This document shows positions 7,320 to 14,755 of a stretch of 23,932 nt of DNA, piece by piece. This stretch comes from Bacillota bacterium (GTDB taxonomy: Bacteria; Bacillota; Clostridia; Oscillospirales; Ruminococcaceae). The notes under the pieces were generated by a model. It made no database searches. It saw nothing but the letters and a program-made list of their open reading frames with translations, and was not told the origin of the DNA. Within the stretch, counting starts at the first letter, position 1, and the number at the start of each line of letters is the position of its first letter. Made by a program: the position numbers and the translations under genes. The stretch spans positions 1 through 23,932 of the forward strand of contig JAEYXR010000012.1 of assembly GCA_023431215.1 (NCBI GenBank), given 5' to 3'.

Positions 7320-8252
7320 CTATGTTATAAGAGGATTACTATCACAATCAATTATTGATAGTAGTGCAGCACCATCCACGCTATCTCCTCCCGAAGTCAC
7401 AATCTGAAGGGCCGGAAAAGTTTGCTGCAATCTGGCTTTAAAGGGGTTATAAATGTATGGTTCCTTTAGTAAAATACTACCCCGACAGGCAAGAGTGCTC
7501 TCCTCTAAATGCAGTTTGCAAACTACAGTGTTGGCCATATAGAATAATTTTTCTGCTGCATCCTGTGCGATTTGAAGTGCCTTTTTGTCGTTCGTTTTAC
7601 AGGCAATACCTAGTAAAGGAGCTAGTGAAGCTATTTCTGATTTATCATATTGCCCATTATAAATAGAATTTATGATTTGCGCAATACTCGTTAAGTTCTT
7701 CTTTTCAGCGAGCAGGTCTATTAATATTGTTTTGCTCTCCCGACAGTCCAAAGCCTTGATTACTGACGATATTATATTTCTACCAATGTAGTATCCGCTT
7801 CCTTCATCGTCGACCAGATGGCCGGCGCCGCCTGTGCGCCATGATTCTCCATTTTTGCCTAATCCATAGCAGATGGAGCCCGTTCCGGATATTATAATGG
7901 CACCAGTGGTTGTACCTAATGCCCCACACAATGCGATATATGCGTCAGATGTAACTTTTACATTTTCACATTGGCTGTACAACTGTATGCACTGCTTTAT
8001 AAAAGGCCCTGATTGGGGATTGGAATATCCGGCGACACCAGCGCAAATCCCAGCACAATGTAAAAATGATCCCGCTTGTTGTTCAATCTGTTCCATCATA
8101 GATTGAATAATTTCTTTAACCTCTGACAGGGGTTTGCTGCAAATATTAAGGGGACCGCCAGTTATAAAAACTGGCGGTTTTTTAGAGTTGAAAATTACTT
8201 TAGCAGTTGTCTTAGTTCCTCCACCATCAATACCAACATGGTATGTATCCAT
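7320..8252 (-). CDS. murK: BadF/BcrA-type N-acetyl-amino-sugar kinase (probable MurNAc/GlcNAc kinase)
   Basis: A 310-residue ASKHA-fold kinase. Visible motifs are the first phosphate loop YHVGIDGGGTKTTAKV, the second VTSDAYIALCGALG, ISGTGSICYGLG, then SWRTGGAGHLVDDEGSGYYI and the C-terminal adenosine loop SGGDSVDGAALL. BadF-type proteins with this layout phosphorylate GlcNAc, and MurK of Clostridium acetobutylicum phosphorylates both MurNAc and GlcNAc. Lying in one operon with murQ, the product MurNAc-6-phosphate would be the MurQ substrate, so the MurK role is favoured. A plain GlcNAc or glucosamine kinase is the alternative. ATG start with GGAG upstream; 36 bases after the oxidoreductase gene and followed by the RpiR gene. 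Cytoplasmic. Confidence 0.85.
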   Translation of the reverse strand: MDTYHVGIDGGGTKTTAKVIFNSKKPPVFITGGPLNICSKPLSEVKEIIQSMMEQIEQQAGSFLHCAGICAGVAGYSNPQSGPFIKQCIQLYSQCENVKVTSDAYIALCGALGTTTGAIIISGTGSICYGLGKNGESWRTGGAGHLVDDEGSGYYIGRNIISSVIKALDCRESKTILIDLLAEKKNLTSIAQIINSIYNGQYDKSEIASLAPLLGIACKTNDKKALQIAQDAAEKLFYMANTVVCKLHLEESTLACRGSILLKEPYIYNPFKARLQQTFPALQIVTSGGDSVDGAALLSIIDCDSNPLIT

Positions 8253-8288
8253 TATCTCACTCCATCCAAGACTAATAAAATTCTTAGA

Positions 8289-9314
8289 TCAGTACTGAAC
8301 TTGAACAATTTGCTTCTTCTGTGCTGATTCAAGAATTGCAAGAATAGCGAGGCAAGAGTCTGCAGCTTCATCAATTGTGACGTTAAAGGGCTTATCAAAA
8401 TACAAAGCATCTATAAATGACCTGATGTTATTAGGAGCAAATCCTTCAACACGTCCATTGATAATTGGGCGTGCAATGGGGTTAGGCGTTGACGTCCTTT
8501 CTTCGGTTAATACCCTTAACATATCAGAATCAGAGGAATTGATATTAAAGGCACCTTTTTCACAAAGAATATTACACTTCATGTCAATCAAGGCTGTATT
8601 GCCATTTGGAGTAATCCAACCGTTTTCCATTTGTGCGATAACACCATTCTCAAACTCGATTGAAGTCTGGTACATATCTACCGTATCTACTCCCATACTT
8701 TGTAAAATACCTTTGCGAGAGAGAGCATAAACAGTTTTGGGACGAGAACCACAAAGATAACACAGCAAATCCAGGCTATGGCTACCCAAAAACCATAAAA
8801 TAGAAGAATCAGCAGACCATGAAAGCATATCTGTTGCAACCGATTTATTGTCGTTTAAGCGCAGGTACATGCTGTATACTTTGCCAACTTCTCCACTATC
8901 AATGGTCTGTTTAGCAATAGAGTAAGGTTGGCTGGAGCGATTATGTAAATCACACATGGCTCTTACCCCATTTTCTGCAATAGCTGCCTTCATTGCAAAA
9001 ATATCTTCCCTTTTGGTTGCAAACGGTTTTTCAAGCAAAATATGCTTTCCTGCCTTGGCTGCTGCTATAGTCACAGCTGCATGGAGGTGGTCGGGTGTAA
9101 CTACAGATACAAAGTCACAATCCGATTCTTTCAGAAGCTTATGATAATCGGTATATACCTCTTTAATAGCAAATTCATCGGCAATTTTTCTGGCACGTTT
9201 TTCGTCCAGATCACAAATAGCCACTGTTTCTACATAAGGAATTTCAGAATACGCTCTTGCATGAAAGCTACCAAAGATTCCTGCTCCAATAATCGCAGCC
9301 TTAATTTTCTTCAT
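8289..9314 (-). CDS. Gfo/Idh/MocA-family NAD(P)-dependent oxidoreductase
   Basis: A 341-residue sugar oxidoreductase. The N-terminal Rossmann fold begins KAAIIGAGIFGSFHARAYSE, followed by VAICDLDEKRARKIADEF. The family motif GKHILLEKPFA supplies the conserved Lys of the EKP triad, and a later GSHSLDLLCYLCG carries the usual active-site His region. Members oxidise or reduce hydroxyls of sugars, and a subset (GH109) uses NAD+ to hydrolyse glycosidic bonds. No step of standard MurNAc catabolism needs such an enzyme, so its place in this operon is informative: the imported sugar may be a modified or glycosidically linked derivative. The substrate cannot be read from the sequence. ATG start with AAAGGA upstream; located between the permease and kinase genes. 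Confidence 0.87.
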   Translation of the reverse strand: MKKIKAAIIGAGIFGSFHARAYSEIPYVETVAICDLDEKRARKIADEFAIKEVYTDYHKLLKESDCDFVSVVTPDHLHAAVTIAAAKAGKHILLEKPFATKREDIFAMKAAIAENGVRAMCDLHNRSSQPYSIAKQTIDSGEVGKVYSMYLRLNDNKSVATDMLSWSADSSILWFLGSHSLDLLCYLCGSRPKTVYALSRKGILQSMGVDTVDMYQTSIEFENGVIAQMENGWITPNGNTALIDMKCNILCEKGAFNINSSDSDMLRVLTEERTSTPNPIARPIINGRVEGFAPNNIRSFIDALYFDKPFNVTIDEAADSCLAILAILESAQKKQIVQVQY

Positions 9315-9351
9315 AACTATACAGATCCTTTCTAACCCTTCATATAAGCAA

Positions 9352-10185
9352 TTATCCCTTTACTGCGCCAAATGACAACCCCCGTACCATTTGCTTTTGA
9401 ACCAACATGGCAAAAATCAAAACCGGTAGAGTAGAAATTGTTCCCACAGCAGACATTTCGCCCCAAATAACTCCGCTAACTGTTTGGAACATTTGCACAA
9501 TCGTTGGTACTGTACTTGTCTTGTAGGTGGTTAATAGCATAGCGTATGTAAATTCATTCCAAGCATTTATAACACAAAAAATTGCTGTTGCAACCATCCC
9601 TGGCATAGCCAAAGGTATTACAACCTTAATTAGAGTTTGCAAGGTCGTACATCCATCAACCAATGCTGCTTCCTCAACTTCCCATGGTATTTCTTCAAAA
9701 AAGCCTCGCATCATAAGAACAGTAAACGGTACATTAAAGAGTAGGTATACCGTAATCAGCAATGCGTGAGTATCTAAAATATTTAACATAGCTGCAATTA
9801 CATAAATAGGAATTACAGAGGCAACCGCTGGCAAAATACGAATGAAAGTTAAGAAAAAAGCAGTTTGCTCTTTGCCACGGAATTTATGTCGTGCTAGTGA
9901 ATATGCTGTCATACCTCCAAGCGCTAAGGCAATTATGCAGTTTAGCGCTGCAACAATTGCACTATTGATAATATAACTTCCTAAATCACGATTTTTAAAT
10001 ACATTAATATAATTGTCGATAATAGGTTTAAAAACCCAAATATCCGGTTGATAAATAAGAACCTTTTCTTTAAAGCTAACCAAAAGCATCCATAAGTATG
10101 GGAAAATAGAAATTAGGCAGATTAAAAAAAGTGCTAGGTACAAAAGCATTCTTGATACAACTTTTTTTCTTTTTAAACTGCTCAC
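9352..10185 (-). CDS. ABC sugar transporter permease, MalG/MsmG type
   Basis: A 277-residue inner-membrane permease of the carbohydrate-uptake CUT1 class, with six expected membrane segments (the first at about residues 12-32, LYLALFLICLISIFPYLWML). The cytoplasmic EAA loop, which contacts the ATPase, is clear: VEEAALVDGCTTLQTLIKVV followed by IPLAMPG. The start is GTG at 10185, with GGGGAG seven bases upstream; the protein begins MSSLKRKKVV. It pairs with the permease encoded just upstream (18 bases apart). No ATP-binding subunit is encoded in the operon, so a shared MsmX-type ATPase elsewhere in the genome is expected, as is common for Firmicutes CUT1 transporters. Confidence 0.92.
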   Translation of the reverse strand: MSSLKRKKVVSRMLLYLALFLICLISIFPYLWMLLVSFKEKVLIYQPDIWVFKPIIDNYINVFKNRDLGSYIINSAIVAALNCIIALALGGMTAYSLARHKFRGKEQTAFFLTFIRILPAVASVIPIYVIAAMLNILDTHALLITVYLLFNVPFTVLMMRGFFEEIPWEVEEAALVDGCTTLQTLIKVVIPLAMPGMVATAIFCVINAWNEFTYAMLLTTYKTSTVPTIVQMFQTVSGVIWGEMSAVGTISTLPVLIFAMLVQKQMVRGLSFGAVKG

Positions 10186-10203
10186 CTTGCTGCTCCCCTT
10201 TCT

Positions 10204-11100
10204 TTAGTTCTCACGAGATTTAGTCATTGTGTGGAAAAGCACTAGGCTCAAAAGGCTAACAACAATGATCAGAACAACTGCCATGGCAGCAGCACGGCCG
10301 ACAAAGTTGGATTCTCCAAATCCTGTATCGTATATCATAAGCCCAAGGAACTTTGTTGCTGAACCTGGTCCGCCTTGTGTCAAGACATAGGGAATATCAA
10401 ATGCCTTTAGCATATCTATGGTGCGCAGCAGAGCACATAAGGTAATTAATTGCTTCATCATCGGCAATGTAATATGTACAAACATCTGTAGCGTAGTTGC
10501 CCCCTCCAGCTTTGCAGATTCATATGGACTTTCTGGTAAGGAGCGTAAGCCAGCATAAAGCATCAATGTTACAAAAGGCGTATACTGCCATACAGTAGCT
10601 ATTAAAACTGATAGAAAAGCATGGTCAGCATCCAACCATGAAATGGAGGTACCAAACAAATTAGTAAAAAAGTAGTTAATAATACCAAATTCCTGATTGA
10701 ACATAAGCTTCCAAATTTGAGAAGCAATACTTGGTGTCATAGCAATGGGAACAATAAGGCAGGCAACTACCAAAGATTTACATTTAAACTCATTATTTAA
10801 AATTATAGCACATGCCATGCCAATTACTAATTGCAATATTGTACCAAGTACAGTAAATAGCAAACTAATATAGATAGAATGATAGAATCCTGCTTCGGTG
10901 CCATTAATTAGCCGAATGTAATTGTCAAGCCCCAAAAAACGTATTTGTCCTAAGGTAGCCCCAAGCTTATAGTTAGTTAAGCTGATAACAAATACAAATA
11001 AGATTGGTAGGACAAAAAGAAGGAGCATGATGATAATCGTTGGCGCAACGAAGGGAATATGTGGGTTGCGTTTTAACCAATGATGTTGTTTTGTAAGCAA
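10204..11100 (-). CDS. ABC sugar transporter permease, MalF/MsmF type
   Basis: A 298-residue permease of the CUT1 class. The first membrane segment (FVAPTIIIMLLLFVLPILFV) follows a short basic N-terminus. The EAA loop reads PYESAKLEGATTLQMFVHIT then LPMMK. The conserved DIPYVLTQGGPGSATKFLG segment of MalF-like proteins follows. The start is TTG at 11100, with a strong AAAGGAGG seven bases upstream. It is separated from the binding-protein gene by 86 bases that contain a stable stem-loop, and is followed closely by the second permease gene. Together with the lipoprotein it should import a cell-wall amino sugar; the substrate is inferred from murQ and the kinase. Confidence 0.92.
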   Translation of the reverse strand: MLTKQHHWLKRNPHIPFVAPTIIIMLLLFVLPILFVFVISLTNYKLGATLGQIRFLGLDNYIRLINGTEAGFYHSIYISLLFTVLGTILQLVIGMACAIILNNEFKCKSLVVACLIVPIAMTPSIASQIWKLMFNQEFGIINYFFTNLFGTSISWLDADHAFLSVLIATVWQYTPFVTLMLYAGLRSLPESPYESAKLEGATTLQMFVHITLPMMKQLITLCALLRTIDMLKAFDIPYVLTQGGPGSATKFLGLMIYDTGFGESNFVGRAAAMAVVLIIVVSLLSLVLFHTMTKSREN

Positions 11101-11137
11101 GTGGCTTCCTCCTTTAAAGCAACATTATCTCCTATTA

Positions 11138-11173
11138 GTACGACCCTCTCCTTTTTTAGGGAAAGGGTCGTAC
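11138..11173 (-). promoter_or_regulatory. Intercistronic stem-loop between binding-protein and permease genes
   Basis: On the mRNA strand GTACGACCCT (11173-11164) pairs perfectly with AGGGTCGTAC (11147-11138), and four more inner pairs include one G-U that would be a mismatch on the other strand. There is no U-run after it, so it is not a normal terminator. It sits 13 bases after the binding-protein stop. Such hairpins stabilise the upstream mRNA and give more receptor than permease. Confidence 0.65.
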
Positions 11174-11186
11174 CAATGAGAAACCC

Positions 11187-12581
11187 CTATGCTTGTTTTA
11201 AGGCTTCTTCAATACCAGCTTGAGCTGCCTGAGCCGCCTGAGCCGCAGTTATTTCACCAATCATAGCACGGTTTATCTGGTCGCCGATTATCTTCATAAA
11301 GCTTAATACGTTGGGAGAGGCATAGTTGTAAGTTACACCACGATCTACAAGTCTACCAGCATCGTTAATAGCAGCATAAATGGCTTCATTGGTTGGGTTG
11401 GCTTCAGTTAATTCTTTATCTTCAAATGAAGATGTACGGCAAGGGATGCCACCATTGAGATTATATTCCTTTGCCTTTTCGCGGGAAGACATAAACATGA
11501 TAAAAGCATAAGCTGCATCTTTGTTTGAAGAATCAGCCGGAACACCAAGGCTCCATCCTGCGATAGCACCGCTGCCACCTGCAGGTCCATCAGGAACATT
11601 AAAGTAACCAATATTACCTACAATCTTGGATGCAGCTGGATCTTCTACCATATAGGCAAGAGAAGTCGCATCAAACCACATCGCACTCTTTCCCTGCATA
11701 AACAGAGCTGCAGCATCTTCATGATTAAAGCTGGCAATGTCATCGGGACCATACTTGGATAAATCAAGAAGATATTGAATAGATTGAATTGTTTCAGGTG
11801 AGTTGACATTAAATTCACCAGTTTTATGGTTAATAATAGGATCGTCAGAGAAGCAATACGCCAATGCCATATGGGCAGAGCCGCATAATGTACCACCTGC
11901 ACCACGGAATGTAATACCGGCAATGCCTTCTTCACTTTCTTTAAAGAACTTTGCAAGTTCTAAAAGTTCATCAAGTGTTGTGGGTACCTTTTTGCTATAT
12001 TTTTCAAATAAGTCTTTGCGATAACCTACAAAACGGCTCTCACCAGCAATAGGTAGTGCATAGGCTTCCCCTTCTACAGTTGCAATTCCTTCGCGGAAAG
12101 CAGGTAAGATATCATCATAATCATACCATTCTGGTGTTTTGGCAGTATCTTTCAGATAATTCTCTAGATTTTCTAGATAGCCAGCTTTTGCATATTCGTA
12201 AATTGTAAAAGCATCTACCATGTAAACATCAAACACACCGGTTTTGGTAGATGAGTTTGAACGCTGCATAGTTTTCATTTCACCGCTGGCCAAAACCTTC
12301 GTATTTACCTTAATCCCGGTTAAGTCAGTAAATTCGTCAATCATTGTTTCCATAGCAGTAGTGGCATCATGAGATGCTAATAATGCAGTTATTGTTGTGC
12401 CATTCAGTTTTTCTTTTACTGAAGCACCCCATTGTTCAAGAGGTGTTGCAGCAGTACCTACAGATGCAGTATCAGATGAGCTTGGCGTTACCTCTGTTGT
12501 GGATGAGTTAGCTGTAGAACCACAGGCAACTAGGGATAGCACGAGAGCTAAACTGATAATAACGGAAAAAACTCTTTTCAT
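11187..12581 (-). CDS. ABC sugar transporter substrate-binding lipoprotein
   Basis: A 464-residue extracellular solute-binding protein of family 1, anchored to the membrane. The signal is MKRVFSVIISLALVLSLVAC with lipobox Cys20, followed by a Ser/Thr-rich linker to about residue 45. The mature protein has typical features: MIDEFTDLTGIKVNTKVLAS near the start, GVFDVYMVDAFTIYEYAKAG, YALPIAGESRFVGYRKDLFE, ALFMQGKSAMWFDATSLAYM and a C-terminal helix with an Ala/Gln repeat (AAQAAQAAQAG). The ATG overlaps the murQ stop (TAATG), so the two are translationally coupled. It delivers ligand to the two permeases encoded downstream. Context points to MurNAc, a MurNAc-peptide or a GlcNAc-MurNAc fragment; binding specificity is not visible. 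Confidence 0.92.
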   Translation of the reverse strand: MKRVFSVIISLALVLSLVACGSTANSSTTEVTPSSSDTASVGTAATPLEQWGASVKEKLNGTTITALLASHDATTAMETMIDEFTDLTGIKVNTKVLASGEMKTMQRSNSSTKTGVFDVYMVDAFTIYEYAKAGYLENLENYLKDTAKTPEWYDYDDILPAFREGIATVEGEAYALPIAGESRFVGYRKDLFEKYSKKVPTTLDELLELAKFFKESEEGIAGITFRGAGGTLCGSAHMALAYCFSDDPIINHKTGEFNVNSPETIQSIQYLLDLSKYGPDDIASFNHEDAAALFMQGKSAMWFDATSLAYMVEDPAASKIVGNIGYFNVPDGPAGGSGAIAGWSLGVPADSSNKDAAYAFIMFMSSREKAKEYNLNGGIPCRTSSFEDKELTEANPTNEAIYAAINDAGRLVDRGVTYNYASPNVLSFMKIIGDQINRAMIGEITAAQAAQAAQAGIEEALKQA

Positions 12582-13579
12582 TACTCAATACACTCCTTCT
12601 TATTTTTGGTTGCGTCCAGTGATTGCTTAAGATAACCATGATTTTCGCTTAATATCTGTGCAGCGTCCTTGGCAGTAAGTCCGCTTTTCAGCATTAAAAT
12701 TGCCAGCTTCACTTTTCCATCTGCCCGGTTCAAAGCTTGTTCTACATTAGCTCTGGATGCATTGGTAGATTCTTGCACAATGCGAATAGAACGTTCTCTT
12801 AACTTTGCATTTGTTGCTTGCAAATCCACCATATAATTGTTATAAACTTTGCCTAACTTGATCATTGAGCAGGTAGAAAGCATATTGAGCACTAATTTTT
12901 GAGCTGTACCTGCTTTCATTCTGGTCGACCCAGTAATTGCTTCCGGCCCTACCACAACTTCGATGGGATAGTCACACAAATTTGATAAAACAGAATTTTT
13001 TGTGTTGCTAAGACCTATTGTTACTGCGCCTCTTTGCCGAGCTTCTTCAATAGCGCTGATTACATAGGGTGTGCGCCCACTGGCAGCAATACCCACAACT
13101 GCATCTTGAGCTGTCACCTGGAGAAGCTGCATTTCATCTTTGCCTGCCACTTCATTGTCTTCCATGCCCTCAACAGCATTTAAAATAGCGTGTTCCCCGC
13201 CAGCAATCACTCCCTGCACCAACTGTGGACTAACACCAAAAGTCGGTGGACATTCACTGGCATCCAAAATACCCAGCCTGCCGCTTGTGCCTGATCCCAC
13301 ATATATAAGTCTTCCCCCTGACTTTAGACAATCCACAATAGCATCAATTGCTGCTGCAATATACTCAATTTGACCCTCTACTGCAACCGGAACTAATTTG
13401 TCTTCATCGTTTATCAGGTGGAGCATTTCGCTAGTAGAACACTCATCGATATGATATGTATGTGGATTGCTTTGTTCAGTAACCAAAGCTGAAAGTTCTT
13501 GGTGGAAATTACTCTGATCACTTCCGTACAAATTATAAATAGGTTGAGAGACTACTTTTTTATTAAATGTATTGTACAT
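12581..13579 (-). CDS. murQ: N-acetylmuramic acid 6-phosphate etherase
   Basis: MurQ cleaves the lactyl ether of MurNAc-6-phosphate, giving GlcNAc-6-phosphate and D-lactate. The 332-residue protein has the family start ALVTEQSNPHTYHIDECST, then MLHLINDEDKLVP. The SIS domain includes RLIYVGSGTSGRLGILDASE followed by CPPTFG (the ASE glutamate is conserved), EGMEDN, GIAASGRTPYVI and GSTRMKAGTAQKLVLNMLST. The C-terminal domain includes the LKSGLTAKDAAQILSENHG helix pair. About 27 residues precede the usual start of the family and look like a poorly conserved extension. The start is ATG at 13579, eight bases after GAGAGG; the GTG at 13588 is part of that ribosome site. First gene of the operon. 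The D-lactate formed could feed the etf-dehydrogenase system encoded about 7 kb away. Confidence 0.94.
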   Translation of the reverse strand: MYNTFNKKVVSQPIYNLYGSDQSNFHQELSALVTEQSNPHTYHIDECSTSEMLHLINDEDKLVPVAVEGQIEYIAAAIDAIVDCLKSGGRLIYVGSGTSGRLGILDASECPPTFGVSPQLVQGVIAGGEHAILNAVEGMEDNEVAGKDEMQLLQVTAQDAVVGIAASGRTPYVISAIEEARQRGAVTIGLSNTKNSVLSNLCDYPIEVVVGPEAITGSTRMKAGTAQKLVLNMLSTCSMIKLGKVYNNYMVDLQATNAKLRERSIRIVQESTNASRANVEQALNRADGKVKLAILMLKSGLTAKDAAQILSENHGYLKQSLDATKNKKECIE

Positions 13580-13607
13580 ATTCCACACCTCTCGTTACTT
13601 TATGTTC

Positions 13608-13636
13608 ATATTAACACATGAAAATACTTTCGTCAA
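13608..13636 (-). promoter_or_regulatory. Predicted promoter of the murQ operon
   Basis: Minus strand: TTGACG (13631-13636, five of six to consensus), 17-base spacer, TAATAT (13608-13613). The expected start of transcription is about 13601, giving a short leader before the ribosome site at 13588-13593. Confidence 0.6.
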
Positions 13637-13637
13637 T

Positions 13638-13681
13638 ATTTTATTTTAAATTTTATTTTTATATTGAAATTTTATTTTAAA
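13638..13681. repeat. Tandem 13-bp direct repeats in the murQ/CBM9 divergent promoter region
   Basis: ATTTTATTTTAAA occurs exactly at 13638-13650 and 13669-13681, 31 bases apart (three helical turns). The first copy ends two bases from the murQ -35 box. The second overlaps the palindrome ATTTTAAAAT (13674-13683). They are good candidates for operator sites of the RpiR-type regulator encoded at the end of the operon, though the region is extremely AT-rich and A/T repeats arise easily. Confidence 0.45.
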
Positions 13682-13719
13682 ATTATTATAATGATGATAA
13701 TCTAAATAAAAGAGGTGTA

Positions 13720-14346
13720 ATGATGACTACATATGGTATTTCTATTGTTTCGGGGCGCACTCAATTTGAGAATAGTTTAAAGAATCTTCCACGTGCTGCA
13801 ATTTGTTGTTTTCCTTGGGAAAATACACCACATCCCTATGCTTATGCAATTTTAGCCAGGTCCTCCGATGCATTTCATGTTTTTATGGAGTGTAATGAAA
13901 AGGAAATACGAGCATTACAAACTGAACAAAACGGCCCCATTTATACAGATTCATGCTTAGAATTTTATTTTAGACCATCAGAAAAAAGTGATTTATATTT
14001 AAATATTGAAGTGAACCCAAAAGGTGTTATTTTCTTTAGTGTTGGTAGTCAAAGGCAAGATCGTTTCTTGATAACATCCGACGGACCAAAGGAGTTAAAC
14101 CTTATAGCGAAAATACAACTAGAAAACTCAGAATGTCCAGGCTGGCAAATCTGCTATGATCTGCCTTTTAATCTTATAAAAAAATATGTTCCACCATTTG
14201 ATGGTACCGAGCAGGCAATGTGGGGCAACTTTTATAAATGCGGCAATGGACTTTCTCAGCCTCACTGGGGATGCTGGTCACCTGTTGATACACCAAAACC
14301 CGACTTTCATCGTCCAGAATATTTTGGAAGGTTTTTTATGATTTAA
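13720..14346 (+). CDS. Carbohydrate-binding family 9-like protein (cytosolic)
   Basis: A 208-residue protein made of one CBM9-like beta-sandwich. The diagnostic pattern is YTDSCLEFYFRPS, then YLNIEVNPKGVIFFSVG, a strand GWQICYDLPFNLIKKY, and the C-terminal HWGCWSPVDTPKPDFHRPEY with FGRFF. In secreted xylanases this fold binds sugar ends. Here there is no signal peptide, membrane segment or partner catalytic domain, so a cytosolic sugar-binding or enzymatic role is likely but unknown. Two ATGs compete (13720 and 13723): the second has better spacing to GAGG at 712-715 of that block. Divergent from murQ across a 130-base AT-rich region with shared repeats, which suggests co-regulation with amino-sugar use. 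Function not assigned. Confidence 0.8.
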   Translation: MMTTYGISIVSGRTQFENSLKNLPRAAICCFPWENTPHPYAYAILARSSDAFHVFMECNEKEIRALQTEQNGPIYTDSCLEFYFRPSEKSDLYLNIEVNPKGVIFFSVGSQRQDRFLITSDGPKELNLIAKIQLENSECPGWQICYDLPFNLIKKYVPPFDGTEQAMWGNFYKCGNGLSQPHWGCWSPVDTPKPDFHRPEYFGRFFMI

Positions 14347-14525
14347 ACTATAATAAAGTGTTGATAATAATCACGTTATTCAATCTAAACCCTAGGGAAA
14401 GTGCGGTTGGACTTAATCTTTCATACCTTTTATATTGAAGCCTTATATGAGTTGCTAGTCTAGTTTTTATGACAGCTACAGATCTGAGCGCCTTATATTA
14501 TCATAGGAACACACACCCAAACTAA

Positions 14526-14714
14526 TGCAAAAAAGGCAGTGGCTAACCGGTTGTGTAAAACCGAAAAGCTACTGTCTTTGCTTAAAACTGTTATTTAGCT
14601 ATTTGTCCTATTTTGTGTACGGTTCAAACATGGGTGGTCGCTTGTTTGCACTTTAAGCTCCACATAAACAAAAAGCCATGCGTTAAGCATAGCTTATTTG
14701 GAACTTTTAAGTTG
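14526..14714. repeat. Dispersed two-hairpin repeat element, copy 2
   Basis: Homologous to 2118-2309, same orientation and order of landmarks. The first hairpin (AGGCAGTGGCT 14534-14544, AGCTACTGTCT 14567-14577, inner CGGTT/AACCG) pairs on the plus strand with two G-U pairs that would be A-C mismatches on the minus strand. The second hairpin (14671-14695) behaves the other way round. As with copy 1, it lies between convergent genes at the end of a minus-strand operon. The stem halves are kept better than the linkers. Confidence 0.75.
14671..14695 (-). terminator. Rho-independent terminator of the hexuronate operon
   Basis: On the minus strand GCTATGC (14693-14687) pairs with GCATGGC (14681-14675) with one G-U, a TTAAC loop, flanking A-T pairs and a run of five Ts (14674-14670). 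It lies 60 bases after the kdgK stop. It is the second hairpin of repeat copy 2. Confidence 0.65.
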
Positions 14715-14755
14715 GTCGTATGCAACGACTTAATCAAGTCATATCTCTATTAATA

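Larger units (their letters stand above)
14347..14755. other. Convergent intergenic region with repeat copy 2
   Basis: About 410 bases between the CBM9-like gene (plus) and kdgK (minus). The left 180 bases show no gene and no convincing hairpin. The right half is the second copy of the two-hairpin repeat (14526-14714), which supplies the terminator for the hexuronate operon. Confidence 0.6.
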
